Shown piece after piece: positions 7,285 through 15,518 of a stretch of DNA of 64,000 nt. This DNA comes from Bifidobacterium breve (GTDB lineage Bacteria; Actinomycetota; Acidimicrobiia; Acidimicrobiales; Ilumatobacteraceae). The DNA lies in the NCBI GenBank assembly GCA_945901725.1, contig CAMDLK010000001.1, forward strand, positions 1-64,000. Reading direction: 5' to 3'. The notes beneath the pieces were generated by a model. That model was not told where the DNA came from and made no database searches. It saw nothing but the letters and a program-made list of their open reading frames with translations. Both the position numbers and the translations under genes were made by a program. Position 1 is the stretch's first letter; every line of letters starts with the position of its first letter.

Positions 7285-8276
7285 GGTGCCGTACCGTGAT
7301 CAAGAACAATCTTGCCAAGTTGCTCTCCTCGTTCGAGTCGAGACAATGCTTGCTCGTAATCTTTGAGCGCGTACACATTGTCTATAGCAATTGGTAGACC
7401 GTTGTTGATGATTGCTAACAACTGATCGAATTCCTCGTAACTACCCATTGACGAACCAATGATTTCGTATTGTTTGAAGAACAAACGAGGAATATTGATT
7501 TCAGCTGCTGAGCCTGATGTTCCTCCGCACACAACCATGCGTCCGCCTGGAGCAAGAGATCGAACGGATTTATCCCATGTCGCGGGGCCCACACTTTCGA
7601 TAACAACATCGGCCTGCACTGGCCATTTGGCGTCGGCGGAATCGATTGCTGATACGGCCCCCATTTGAAGGGCCTGCGCGCGTTTAGTCGCATCTCTGCT
7701 GGTAACAATTGCTTGGGCGCCCATGAAATTTGCAAGGGCCAAAGCGGCTGTGGACACACCGGATCCGATGCCAACAATCAGCACGGTCTCTCCTGGTGCC
7801 ACACGTGCTCTGTTGAGCATCCGTAAGGCGGTGAGATATGCGAGCGGAAACGCGGCACTTTCGAACCAAGTTCTACTAGTTGGCCGCGGACGAACATTAC
7901 GGTCGGGTGCAATTGCAAATGTTGCGTGACCTCCGTGGCAGTGTTCTCCCCAAATCATGAATCCAGGCCCCATTGGTGAATTATTGCCGTATCGCACGAT
8001 GTCTTCGATAGGAGAAACACCGGGATTTACCACAACTTCCTCTCCCACTGAAACTGAAGTCACATTGCTTCCAATCGCGTCGACAATGCCCGCAACATCG
8101 CAGCCGGGAATATGCGGGAGCGGAGGCTTAGGCATACCGCGAGTGACCCACAAATCCATATGATTGAGAGCACTAGCAACTACGCGTATGCGTACTTCAT
8201 TCTCTGAAGGTTCGGGCGTTGTGATGTCTCCCCAGACGTAGGTGCCGGGTGATTCGTTCAGTATCCAAGATTGCAT
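7281..8276 (-). CDS. Zn/quinone-type MDR alcohol dehydrogenase-like oxidoreductase
   Basis: A 331-aa medium-chain dehydrogenase/reductase. The GroES-like N-terminal domain has ASALNHMDLWVTRG and PHIPGCDVAGIVDAIG. The Rossmann domain begins near 150 with VAPGETVLIVGIGSGVSTAAL, and APGGRMVVCGGTSG follows at the C-terminal part. No four-Cys structural zinc lobe is visible. MDR proteins with this build reduce or oxidise carbonyls or quinones with NAD(P)H; the substrate is open. It is the first gene of a two-gene unit with the M20 amidohydrolase and has TACGGT 7 bases before its ATG. Confidence 0.82.
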   Translation of the reverse strand: MQSWILNESPGTYVWGDITTPEPSENEVRIRVVASALNHMDLWVTRGMPKPPLPHIPGCDVAGIVDAIGSNVTSVSVGEEVVVNPGVSPIEDIVRYGNNSPMGPGFMIWGEHCHGGHATFAIAPDRNVRPRPTSRTWFESAAFPLAYLTALRMLNRARVAPGETVLIVGIGSGVSTAALALANFMGAQAIVTSRDATKRAQALQMGAVSAIDSADAKWPVQADVVIESVGPATWDKSVRSLAPGGRMVVCGGTSGSAAEINIPRLFFKQYEIIGSSMGSYEEFDQLLAIINNGLPIAIDNVYALKDYEQALSRLERGEQLGKIVLDHGTAP

Positions 8277-8283
8277 GCTCCCT

Positions 8284-8289
8284 ACCGTA
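8284..8289 (-). promoter_or_regulatory. -10 box, MDR gene
   Basis: TACGGT on the minus strand is 7 bases before ATG 8276. The spacer AGGGAGC could also be a ribosome-binding site. Confidence 0.45.
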
Positions 8290-8294
8290 GATGC

Positions 8295-8894
8295 CTAGAC
8301 AAGCAGTCTCCAGTAATCCGGAACAATTTCTATTTGCACAGATATCCATCCACGAATGCGAGATCCGTCTATTCGTAGAGCCTCTGTACGAGACAATGTT
8401 GAAAACTCAATGGCTCGAATCCGACCAGCTTCAACTAGGGGGTGGGGCGTGTGTGTGCCGAGAACAGATTTTTGGCGGGCACGAAATCGCTGCTGCAGGC
8501 CCATCGACGAATCCACAGACATCAGATCAAGAAAACCGTCATTCGGATGAGCCCGCGGTGAGACATTTCTTGGTCCGATGAATCCACCGTTGGATACGCA
8601 GACAAGCCGGCCTCGTAACCACCCACCGATCATCACATGCGATGCAGCAATCTTGGTGTGAATAGTGCCGTTTCTCATTGTGATGGAAACACGTAACGCG
8701 TCAATCGGAACCTCAAAACAATTGTCACCAACAGCGGGCTGTGGCGGGTCTCCGAGGCAATGCGCAATATCCCCACCGTGAACGATGAGGCGATCATTAA
8801 CTGAACTCAACGCAAGGCCTTGGTCGCCGTGAACGAATACATCTCTCGATGTGCACGTTGTCGGAACTCCCCATTGTTCTCCCCGCTTGATCAT
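8295..8894 (-). CDS. Diacylglycerol kinase-type C-terminal domain protein without kinase N-domain
   Basis: A 199-aa protein resembling only the C-terminal beta-rich domain of YegS/DAGK lipid kinases: VCVSNGGFIGPRNVSPRAHP followed by NDGFLDLMSV matches the family's GG-x-APRA-x-P-x-DGxLD block. RFRARQKSVLGTHT and EALRIDGSRI follow. The N-terminal ATP-binding half with its GGDGT motif is absent, and upstream DNA encodes the helicase. It may therefore need a partner or have lost catalysis. ATG 8894 overlaps the helicase stop by 4 bp, making it the last gene of the tat-helicase operon. Confidence 0.6.
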   Translation of the reverse strand: MIKRGEQWGVPTTCTSRDVFVHGDQGLALSSVNDRLIVHGGDIAHCLGDPPQPAVGDNCFEVPIDALRVSITMRNGTIHTKIAASHVMIGGWLRGRLVCVSNGGFIGPRNVSPRAHPNDGFLDLMSVDSSMGLQQRFRARQKSVLGTHTPHPLVEAGRIRAIEFSTLSRTEALRIDGSRIRGWISVQIEIVPDYWRLLV

Positions 8895-11446
8895 CGCGAC
8901 GATGCACCCAATGCTGCTGCTACTACCCCGCGATCGAGTGCTCGCGTTGCTGATTCTGCAGTGTCGCGCAGTGATGAATTGGAAGTCGTAGAGACAATTT
9001 GACGCAAAAGATCGATGAGTTGGCGCATTGATCGAACAAAATCTCCAGGTGTTAAATCAGGGTCAAGAATTTTAGATAAAGGTTTGCCACTGGCCCATGC
9101 AGCCGTTTCAAAGGCCAGTCCACCATTTGGCGCACGATGTTGGTGAAGACCGCGTTGACGTTGAATATCTTGAACTTGTTCACTGACTCGTTCGATGCGC
9201 TTGAACCGTTGGCGAACCTGTTCGTTTGGCCACCGAGGTGCGCCACCTGAATCGCCGCCACGAGGTTCATACACCAACGTCGAGAGCACCGCTACCAAGT
9301 CATAAACCGACAAATTGTCGAAAATACCACGGTTCATCACTTCAACGATTAACAAATCAGATTCATGAAAGATTCCTGCGAGCATCTCTCCCTTGTCAGT
9401 CAAAGTCCAATCTGAGATGTAATCCATTTCCTCCAACATGTGAACGACGTCCATAAAGCGTGAACCGACTGAACCTGCGCGCGTTCCCGCTCGACTCTCC
9501 AATTGTTCTATTTCGTTTCGTAGTTTGCGAATGCTTTTGTGTGACAAAGGTGAGTCGACAACGCGTGGGCCGGTTTGCTCCTCCATTGCCCGCCCCATTG
9601 TTTCGTCAATCTTCGCTTTCACTAGACGTGCTGCAGACTCACGTATGAACTCGGTGCGCGCTGGCTCAAAAGGAACTGGCAGGTCGGCGTGGCCGGCTTT
9701 CAACGGAAGAGATCGTAAATCCTTCGCCATCACGTCGAGAATTTTACGACTTGGTGTGACAACGGTTAGTCGGATACCTGAGCGGCGGGCAGCAGTGCTG
9801 ATAATCAAACCGCGACCCCTGATGTTTGATGCGTCAAACATAACGATGTCTCCAGGTCGTAAGGAACGAAGCGCTATCTCTGCCTCAACAGATGAAGCCA
9901 TTTGGTCTGACGAGGAAACAATCTCTTGACCAAAATTTCGTTCAGCGAGAGCTTTTTCCAATAGGAAAAGTTCACGCTTTCGCCCGTCAATAGATGCCTC
10001 AGAAGTAACTACGTCTTTATCAGCTTGGAACTGTGCAAATGACAAATTCAGAATGTGGTGCGCGCCGTCAAGAGAACGGTTTCGCACCATATTGACTGCC
10101 ATGTTGCATGTGGGACGAAATGCAGATGACAGTCGAAAGCTGCGACTGAGAGCAAGGCCAACTACCTGATCAAAATCAACAAACGGATTCCAGAGTGAAA
10201 TGGCATGACCGATGTCATCGAGTCCGCGGCGTCCGGCTCGACCAGTCAATTGTGTGAATTCGGATGCCTTCAGAAGTTGGTGATGCTCTCCTGTATACTT
10301 AGTCAATTTCTCAATGACGACCGCACGCGCTGGCATATTGATTCCAACTGCAAGAGTTTCAGTTGCAAAGACAACCTTGACAAGTCCTTGTACGAAACAC
10401 TCCTCAACTGCTTCCTTGAACATTGGAATCATTCCAGCGTGATGGCAAGAAATACCGCTAGCAACGTCATCAATGAAGTCGTAATACTGAAGCGCATCTT
10501 TATCGTCTGCTGTCAGATTCTCGCAATGTTTCTCAACGATTTCTCGTATCTGTATCTCTTCCTCTAGAGACGTTAAGACCATTCCCGCGTTCATGCATGA
10601 ATGCACAGCATCTTCACATTGAGCTCTACTAAAAATGAACACAATGGCTGGGAGCATTGATTGATCCTCAAGAAGTTCAACTATCTCTGGGCGAGTCGGT
10701 GCAGAGAATCTTCTTGGCTTTTTACCACCGCTCTGGCCGGAACGACCTCTTAATTGCGTTGCATTAGAAAGTAAGCGTTGCACGTGGCGGTTCGGTTCAC
10801 CGCCTACCACTGTCTCAAACATCTCACATTGTTTAGAAGCGTTATCGAACAGTGCAAAATGATTGACAAGTTCAATAGGACGAGTCGTCTCAACCACAAC
10901 GTCTGTTCTGCCTCGCACCGTTGATAACCAATCGCCAACTTCATCAGCATTAGACACTGTTGCAGACAAGCACACCAGCTGCACTTCGAGGTCAAGTTGG
11001 ATGATTACTTCTTCCCAAACGGGGCCCCGATATGCATCCTGCAGATAATGAACCTCATCGAGAATCACCACGCCCAAATCCTCTAGACGGTTGGACTGTG
11101 AGTAAATCATGTTTCGTAGAACTTCGGTGGTCATCACCACCACCGGTGCCTCAGCGTTAACCGCATTGTCGCCTGTTACAAGCCCAACCATGTGCGCTCC
11201 ATACAGATTCTGTAGATCTCGATACTTTTGATTGGATAATGCTTTTATGGGGGTTGTGTAGAACGCACGCAATCCGAGAGAGCGTGCTCGTGCTATCGCA
11301 TATTCCGCAATCAGTGTTTTTCCCGAGCCAGTCGGGGCGGCAACCAACACAGATGCGTCGGCATCGATGGAGTTCATAGCCTTGACTTGAAAACCATCCG
11401 GTGCATAATCCAATGATTTAAGAAATGTTTCGCGGACGTCCGACAT
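8891..11446 (-). CDS. helY: HelY/Mtr4-like DEAD-box RNA helicase
   Basis: An 851-aa superfamily 2 helicase. Motif I is APTGSGKTLIAE near residue 35, motif II DEVHYLQDAYRGPVWEE near 128, motif III CLSATVSNADEVGDWL near 157, and motif VI QLTGRAGRRGLDDIGHAI near 400. A long C-terminal half corresponds to the Ski2/Mtr4-like winged-helix and helical-bundle domains. Bacterial HelY proteins are cytoplasmic RNA helicases common in Actinobacteria, and the tatA-tatC-helicase order is a known actinobacterial arrangement. ATG 11446 begins 4 bp after the tatC stop, so expression depends on the tatA promoter. Confidence 0.9.
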   Translation of the reverse strand: MSDVRETFLKSLDYAPDGFQVKAMNSIDADASVLVAAPTGSGKTLIAEYAIARARSLGLRAFYTTPIKALSNQKYRDLQNLYGAHMVGLVTGDNAVNAEAPVVVMTTEVLRNMIYSQSNRLEDLGVVILDEVHYLQDAYRGPVWEEVIIQLDLEVQLVCLSATVSNADEVGDWLSTVRGRTDVVVETTRPIELVNHFALFDNASKQCEMFETVVGGEPNRHVQRLLSNATQLRGRSGQSGGKKPRRFSAPTRPEIVELLEDQSMLPAIVFIFSRAQCEDAVHSCMNAGMVLTSLEEEIQIREIVEKHCENLTADDKDALQYYDFIDDVASGISCHHAGMIPMFKEAVEECFVQGLVKVVFATETLAVGINMPARAVVIEKLTKYTGEHHQLLKASEFTQLTGRAGRRGLDDIGHAISLWNPFVDFDQVVGLALSRSFRLSSAFRPTCNMAVNMVRNRSLDGAHHILNLSFAQFQADKDVVTSEASIDGRKRELFLLEKALAERNFGQEIVSSSDQMASSVEAEIALRSLRPGDIVMFDASNIRGRGLIISTAARRSGIRLTVVTPSRKILDVMAKDLRSLPLKAGHADLPVPFEPARTEFIRESAARLVKAKIDETMGRAMEEQTGPRVVDSPLSHKSIRKLRNEIEQLESRAGTRAGSVGSRFMDVVHMLEEMDYISDWTLTDKGEMLAGIFHESDLLIVEVMNRGIFDNLSVYDLVAVLSTLVYEPRGGDSGGAPRWPNEQVRQRFKRIERVSEQVQDIQRQRGLHQHRAPNGGLAFETAAWASGKPLSKILDPDLTPGDFVRSMRQLIDLLRQIVSTTSNSSLRDTAESATRALDRGVVAAALGASSR

Positions 11447-11450
11447 TGGT

Positions 11451-12212
11451 CTATTCAGCCCTTCGTCGAGTCAGCAACCAACCGACGAGAACTGCGATGA
11501 GATAGAGAACTGTCAGTGGAATCGCTAATGCCATCATGCTGATGGGATCTCCTGACGGTGTGATTGCGGCGGCTGCAACGAAGATGCCCATAACGGCGTA
11601 GCGCCATTGTTTAATCAAAGTCTTAGGTGTGACAACCGACACAAGTTGAAGAAATACAAGTAACACAGGACTAAGGAATGCAACGCCGAATGCCAACATC
11701 ATCATCACAACAAGGTTTATGTACTTCGTTATTTGATACGCCTGCGTTACATCTTCGCCCGACCACGAGATGAGAAACTCTAAAGCCTTGTCGAGAGTCC
11801 AGTAGGCCAAGTAACACCCAACAGAAAAAAGGAGAACTGATGACGCAATAAACGGAACTGCATAGTTTTTCTCACGTTTAGACAAGGCCGGAACAATGAA
11901 CCGCCAGATTTGCCAAAGGATGATGGGAAGTGCAAGAACTAGACCGCCGTAGAGACATACCCTCATTCGCGCACTGAAACCATCAAGAGGCCCTAGTGAA
12001 AAAAGTGATCCGTCACATTTGAAGTCGGGCCGCCGCAAACATAGGTCTGTGTACGGACGGGTCAGAAGATTCTTTAATTGGTCGTAGAAAGCAAGAAGAA
12101 CCAGAGTTGAGATGCCAATGGCTAGCACACTTCGCACTAATCGCATCCGTAATTCCCGCAAGTGGTCCATCATGGACATCGCTTCAATTGGTTGAGCTAA
12201 GGAATCACTCAT
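11451..12212 (-). CDS. tatC: Sec-independent protein translocase subunit TatC
   Basis: A 253-aa polytopic protein with six predicted membrane segments. It opens with the conserved MSMMDHLRELRMRLVRSVLA and has a periplasmic loop with the conserved F/P pattern (SLGPLDGFSARMRVCLYGGL), then a middle region ending PALSKREKNYA. TatC is the membrane receptor for twin-arginine signal peptides and exports folded, often cofactor-containing proteins. The gene overlaps tatA by 8 bp and is followed 4 bp later by the helicase. Length is normal. Confidence 0.95.
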   Translation of the reverse strand: MSDSLAQPIEAMSMMDHLRELRMRLVRSVLAIGISTLVLLAFYDQLKNLLTRPYTDLCLRRPDFKCDGSLFSLGPLDGFSARMRVCLYGGLVLALPIILWQIWRFIVPALSKREKNYAVPFIASSVLLFSVGCYLAYWTLDKALEFLISWSGEDVTQAYQITKYINLVVMMMLAFGVAFLSPVLLVFLQLVSVVTPKTLIKQWRYAVMGIFVAAAAITPSGDPISMMALAIPLTVLYLIAVLVGWLLTRRRAE

Positions 12213-12537
12213 CGTCAGTATTGGTAGTAGGTGTTTCTACCGATGGTGTTGAAAAGTCAGGCTTTGGATACGCGGCTTGTTCGGGACGCATAGGTGGTGA
12301 CGGCTCTGTGTCGACCAGCCCGAAACCGTGACGCATTTGATCAGCTGTCGATTTCAATTCATTAATCGGCTCGGAAAAGGTCTGCCGGAACTCCTTTTCG
12401 TAGCCACTAGCTGCACGACGTAGATCGCCGTAGAGCTTTCCGCCACGGCGAATGACTCCGGGTAGACGTTCTGGTCCCAAGACGACTAGTCCTGCAACGA
12501 GCAGAAAAAGAATCTCACTTCCGGACATGTTGAACAC
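12205..12537 (-). CDS. tatA: Twin-arginine translocase TatA/TatB subunit
   Basis: A 110-aa protein with one N-terminal membrane helix (GSEILFLLVAGLVVLGPERLP), the typical TatA/B hinge motif, an amphipathic helix (VIRRGGKLYGDLRRAASGYEKEF), and a polar C-tail. The LGPERLP element and the length lean toward TatB, but actinobacterial TatA and TatB cannot be separated safely here. The start is GTG 12537 with TATGCT exactly 6 bases upstream; ATG at codon 4 is the alternative. First gene of the operon tatA-tatC-helY-DAGK-like. Confidence 0.85.
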   Translation of the reverse strand: MFNMSGSEILFLLVAGLVVLGPERLPGVIRRGGKLYGDLRRAASGYEKEFRQTFSEPINELKSTADQMRHGFGLVDTEPSPPMRPEQAAYPKPDFSTPSVETPTTNTDDE

Positions 12538-12543
12538 ACGCTA

Positions 12544-12549
12544 AGCATA
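12544..12549 (-). promoter_or_regulatory. -10 box, tatA
   Basis: TATGCT on the minus strand is 6 bases before GTG 12537. Confidence 0.5.
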
Positions 12550-12561
12550 GAAGCAGGCACC

Positions 12562-12567
12562 TAGTGT
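12562..12567 (+). promoter_or_regulatory. -10 box, GDPD gene
   Basis: TAGTGT is 6 bases before GTG 12574. It lies back-to-back with the tatA box inside a 36-bp divergent gap. Confidence 0.5.
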
Positions 12568-12573
12568 TGGAGG

Positions 12574-13305
12574 GTGCAACAACGCATTGCCTCCCTTCGC
12601 CCTGACCCAATCGCCTTTGCCCACAGAGGCGGAATGGCACATGCGCCAGAGAACACTCTGGAGGCTTTTGCTCTTGCATTGCGGTTAGGGGCTAATGGCC
12701 TTGAGACCGATGTCTGGACAACTGCCGATGGTCACGCTGTTCTCGACCATGATGGCGTCGTAAGGAAACTTGCGCGAAACCGTCCCATTTCAAACCTTCG
12801 TCTCGAAGACTTACCGCCGCACATCCCGACACTTCAGTCGTTATTTGAAACCTGTGGAACCGATTTTGATTTAAGTATCGACATCAAAGATGAGCAAAGT
12901 TTCGAAACTTCAGCTACGACTGCTCGCGATTGCAACTTCGACCTATCACGTCTGTGGTTGTGCCACTACTCGAGTGCCGTAGTAATTGCGCAACGTCCCT
13001 TACTGCCTGATGTTCGATTGGTTAATTCCACTCGCCTGCCGCGGATCAAGGAAGGCTTAGAGATGCGATGCGCAAAGCTCTCGACAAATGGAATCGACTG
13101 TTTGAACATGCACCACACTGATTGGACAGGTGGTTCTACAACATTGGTTCACAAGTTCGGTTTGTATGCCTTCGGCTGGGACTGCCAATACGGCTATGTG
13201 TTGTCTACGGCGCTGCGTATGGGTCTCGACGCTGTGTTTAGTGACCACGTTGACACAATGGTTGAAGCATACGAAAGTGAAATCGGCTTCGTTCCTCGAA
13301 CGTAA
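12574..13305 (+). CDS. Glycerophosphodiester phosphodiesterase
   Basis: A 243-aa GDPD-family TIM barrel. The catalytic N-terminal signature AFAHRGGMAHAPENTLEAF sits near residue 16, NGLETDVWTTADGHAVLDHD near 43 with the metal-binding Glu/Asp and catalytic His, and FDLSIDIKDE near 108 stands in the place of the usual E/D-x-K element. The C-terminal WDCQYGYVLSTALRMGLDAVFSDHVD matches the family W...G.D.I.TD pattern. Such enzymes hydrolyse glycerophosphodiesters from lipid turnover to glycerol-3-phosphate and an alcohol. It starts with GTG, has its own leaderless-type promoter and ends 3 bp from lepB. Confidence 0.88.
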   Translation: MQQRIASLRPDPIAFAHRGGMAHAPENTLEAFALALRLGANGLETDVWTTADGHAVLDHDGVVRKLARNRPISNLRLEDLPPHIPTLQSLFETCGTDFDLSIDIKDEQSFETSATTARDCNFDLSRLWLCHYSSAVVIAQRPLLPDVRLVNSTRLPRIKEGLEMRCAKLSTNGIDCLNMHHTDWTGGSTTLVHKFGLYAFGWDCQYGYVLSTALRMGLDAVFSDHVDTMVEAYESEIGFVPRT

Positions 13306-13308
13306 GTT

Positions 13309-13905
13309 CTACAAAGTTGATATTCGATTGAACGGCCAAACAATTGCGAAGGCGCGGCCAACAATCAAGCTCTCAGAGATAGGTCCGAAGCTTCTGCTGT
13401 CGAATGACTCGGAACGGTTGTCGCCCATAACAAATATCTTTTTGTCTGGCACTGTTTGAACTGGCATATTCGCCACACGACACCTGTTAACCGGGTCTAC
13501 GAGGTCAAGGACATCTTTGTCAAGATACGGCTCAATAGTTGGTTTTGAGTTAATGATGACAATGCAGTTCTTTATCTCGATGGTGTCGCCTGGCAAAGCA
13601 ATAACGCGCTTGATGAGATCGTCATGTGACACTGTCCCATCGCTTGTCGTCACGCGATCGAAAACAACCACGTCGCCCCGACTAATTGAAGAGAACCGAT
13701 AGCTCAACTTATTCACAAGAACACGGTTGTTGCCGAACAAAGTGGTTTCCATTGAAGGTCCGCTGATATAAAACTGTTGCAGGACATACACGCGTACCAG
13801 GAGTGCCGCCCCCAGGGCCAACACAACCACCAGAAACCAGTCACGAAGGACCTTTGTAACCGGATGCGCTTCAGGCGTCTCTGTAGGTATGGTCTGGTCC
13901 GTCAT
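13309..13905 (-). CDS. lepB: Signal peptidase I
   Basis: A 198-aa type I signal peptidase. A short cytoplasmic tail is followed by one membrane anchor (DWFLVVVLALGAALLVRVYV). The catalytic Ser lies in ISGPSMETTL near residue 55, and the catalytic Lys in DLIKRVIALPGDTIEI near 100. The C-terminal boxes KKIFVMGDNRSESFDSRSFG complete the S26A fold. It cleaves signal peptides of Sec and Tat substrates at the outer membrane face. TAGCGT occurs 9 bases before ATG 13905, slightly outside the window-wide leaderless spacing. Confidence 0.94.
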   Translation of the reverse strand: MTDQTIPTETPEAHPVTKVLRDWFLVVVLALGAALLVRVYVLQQFYISGPSMETTLFGNNRVLVNKLSYRFSSISRGDVVVFDRVTTSDGTVSHDDLIKRVIALPGDTIEIKNCIVIINSKPTIEPYLDKDVLDLVDPVNRCRVANMPVQTVPDKKIFVMGDNRSESFDSRSFGPISESLIVGRAFAIVWPFNRISTL

Positions 13906-14028
13906 GAAGGCTCTACGCTACTGCCCGCTATTGGCGCGTCCCTGTCCTTCGCTGGTGGTAAGTCACAGTCGTCGGTGATCTTCAAAGACAAGGCACCTCG
14001 GCTATTGGATGTGTAGGCTTAATCCAGT

Positions 14029-14040
14029 CCCCTTTAGGGG
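14029..14040. repeat. Short palindrome upstream of ferredoxin gene
   Basis: CCCCTTTAGGGG: five-base arms around TT, about 45 bp before the ferredoxin start, in the 180-bp gap 13906-14085. The gap otherwise shows only the ferredoxin ribosome-binding site; no small ORF is convincing. Confidence 0.35.
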
Positions 14041-14085
14041 GCAGAATTGCTGCCGAAACTCGGCTCATGAGAAGGGACTCCCCAA

Positions 14086-14331
14086 ATGAAGGTATGGATC
14101 GATCAAGACCTCTGCACTGGCGATGGCCTTTGCGAAGAAATTGCACCAGACGTTTTTACGCTTCTCGATGACGGACTTGCTTATGTTCGCGAGGGTGACA
14201 AGGTGTTTGCCAAAGCTAAAGGCAACGCTGAGGGTGCTGAAGGCCTCGCAAATTTCGACGATAAATTAATCGACGCCGTTGTTGAATCCGCCGAGGAATG
14301 CCCCGGCGAATGCATCTTTATCGAACCCTAG
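14086..14331 (+). CDS. 3Fe-4S-type ferredoxin
   Basis: An 81-aa ferredoxin. The cluster ligands are in DQDLCTGDGLCEEIAPDVF (two Cys spaced C-x5-C) and SAEECPGECIFIE at the C-terminus, giving the single-cluster pattern of actinobacterial ferredoxins that often serve cytochrome P450s. Here no P450 is adjacent, so its partner is unknown. AGAAGGGA about 8 bases before ATG 14086 is a clear Shine-Dalgarno, unlike most lead genes in the window. Its TAG stop interlocks with the TAG of trmI in a shared CTAG. Confidence 0.88.
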   Translation: MKVWIDQDLCTGDGLCEEIAPDVFTLLDDGLAYVREGDKVFAKAKGNAEGAEGLANFDDKLIDAVVESAEECPGECIFIEP

Positions 14332-14339
14332 AGGTTCGA
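14321..14339. terminator. Hairpin holding both stop codons of ferredoxin and trmI
   Basis: TCGAACC and GGTTCGA form a perfect 7-bp stem with the loop CTAGA, which contains both TAG stops (CTAG). There is no T-tract on either strand, so a bidirectional termination or RNA-end role is inference. Confidence 0.4.
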
Positions 14340-15104
14340 TCCGATCCAGCGTCCCACAGTAAGAAACGCTGTGTGGGCAACCATTCGATGATCAGGGCGA
14401 ACAGCCATGCCTTCAATGTGCCATGTGCGATGAAGAACTTCTAACGTGCGCTGATCAACCCATCCTTTGCCCATTGATTCGCGAACCTGAACTGCCTGGG
14501 TAATTGAAGGCGTGTACGCCACCAGCAGTCCCCCAGCTTCTAGAGCGTGTTGAACACGCGGCACTACTTGCCATGGCTCGGGAAGGTCAAGCATCACTCG
14601 ATCAAACGATCCCTTCAACGTTGCCTCGTAACTATCACCAAGTGAGACGTTGTATCTCGAGAGTGCTTCTTCGCCAAGAAATGAGCGAACATTTGCTTTA
14701 GCGCGATTCATAAAGTCTTCGCGCAGTTCAAGGCCCGTGATGTGTGCTCCGTAGCGCAACATTGCCATTGACAATGCTCCTGAACCGACTCCGGTCTCAA
14801 ACACGCGAGCCCCAGGATAGATATCCCCGATCATGCACATAGGCGCCAAGTCTTTTGGGTAAATAACTTGAGCACCTCGTGGCATCTCAATTACAAAATC
14901 TTCAAGTGTTGGCCGCAGAACGATGTACTTCGACCCTTTGGTTGACTCGACAGGCTGACCCGGAAGAGTTCCGATAACCGATGTATGAGGTACGAAGCCT
15001 GCATGGCTGTGAAACTCGCCCTCCTTATTGAGTTGAATCAGATACCGACGCTGCTTTGAATCAATAAATAAGGCCTTTTCGCCCTCTGCAAATACTCCAC
15101 TCAT
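14328..15104 (-). CDS. trmI: tRNA (adenine-58-N1)-methyltransferase TrmI
   Basis: A 258-aa TrmI/Gcd14-type methyltransferase. The N-terminal small domain has GEFHSHAGFVPHTSVIGTLP. RPTLEDFVIEMPRGAQVIYPKD is the family signature before the Rossmann fold, and ARVFETGVGSGALSMAML near residue 98 is the SAM-binding motif I. DRVMLDLPEPWQVVP near 165 is the catalytic D-x-P-x-PW motif. The enzyme places m1A58 in the T-loop of tRNAs. It shares an ATGA overlap with the 66-aa gene upstream. Confidence 0.93.
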   Translation of the reverse strand: MSGVFAEGEKALFIDSKQRRYLIQLNKEGEFHSHAGFVPHTSVIGTLPGQPVESTKGSKYIVLRPTLEDFVIEMPRGAQVIYPKDLAPMCMIGDIYPGARVFETGVGSGALSMAMLRYGAHITGLELREDFMNRAKANVRSFLGEEALSRYNVSLGDSYEATLKGSFDRVMLDLPEPWQVVPRVQHALEAGGLLVAYTPSITQAVQVRESMGKGWVDQRTLEVLHRTWHIEGMAVRPDHRMVAHTAFLTVGRWIGSNL

Positions 15105-15301
15105 GAGGCGTGTTGTCCATTCTTAGTAATTCGTATCTCCATTGACTCATCGCGAGCGAGAACAATTCGTCGCACTGGTGTGACAACACGAGTAGCGACT
15201 TTTGCTATTCCGACAATCGTTAGTACCCGACTGACAAGACGAAATTTTCTGGATTGGCTAAGAAAGAGACGGCGTCCGATGAGGCGGACAATTACGCGCA
15301 T
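15101..15301 (-). CDS. Small basic hypothetical protein, 66 aa
   Basis: A 66-aa protein with an Arg-rich N-terminus (RVIVRLIGRRLFLSQSRKFR), a short hydrophobic stretch VLTIVGIAKVATRVVTPV, and a polar end. It is not recognised as any family. It starts 5 bp after the stop of the 69-aa gene and its stop overlaps trmI by 4 bp, which argues that it is real and translated as part of the run 15860 to 14328. The amphipathic, basic character could suit membrane-surface association. Confidence 0.55.
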   Translation of the reverse strand: MRVIVRLIGRRLFLSQSRKFRLVSRVLTIVGIAKVATRVVTPVRRIVLARDESMEIRITKNGQHAS

Positions 15302-15306
15302 GGAGG

Positions 15307-15516
15307 TTAGAACCGACGGAATTCAACGCGGGAAGCTCGACGACGGCCTTTACGGCGACCCAAGAGATAGGCAAGGATCACGACGATTGATGCGACCGCC
15401 GAACCTATTGCAATCGCAGATTGTTTCTTGTCTGCTGCGCGACCCTGAATGTCAGCTTGTAGTGCTCGGAATTTAGATTCAAGATCGTCACGTGAGATAC
15501 GAGTGTTGTCAGCCAT
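15307..15516 (-). CDS. Small single-pass membrane protein, DUF3618-like
   Basis: A 69-aa protein when started at ATG 15516 (MADNTRISRDDLESKFRALQ); the track's longer form is an upstream extension through the neighbouring gene. It has a charged helical N-terminal half, one membrane segment (SAIAIGSAVASIVVILAYLLG), then a strongly basic tail RRKGRRRASR. The layout resembles the small actinobacterial DUF3618 membrane proteins. ATG overlaps the region just after the TAA of the 113-aa gene (2-bp gap). Function unknown; an envelope role is inferred from its neighbours. Confidence 0.6.
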   Translation of the reverse strand: MADNTRISRDDLESKFRALQADIQGRAADKKQSAIAIGSAVASIVVILAYLLGRRKGRRRASRVEFRRF

Positions 15517-15518
15517 GA

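Noticed and set aside
912-8297. A 15-bp identical sequence TACCGTAGATGCCTA at about 912 and 8283
   Set aside because: A few 15-bp matches are expected by chance in 64 kb on two strands. The shared part is mostly the common -10-like motif, and orientation toward genes differs.
13906-14085. Possible small gene in the 180-bp gap before the ferredoxin
   Set aside because: Only an 18-codon frame begins there. No ribosome-binding site or family likeness.
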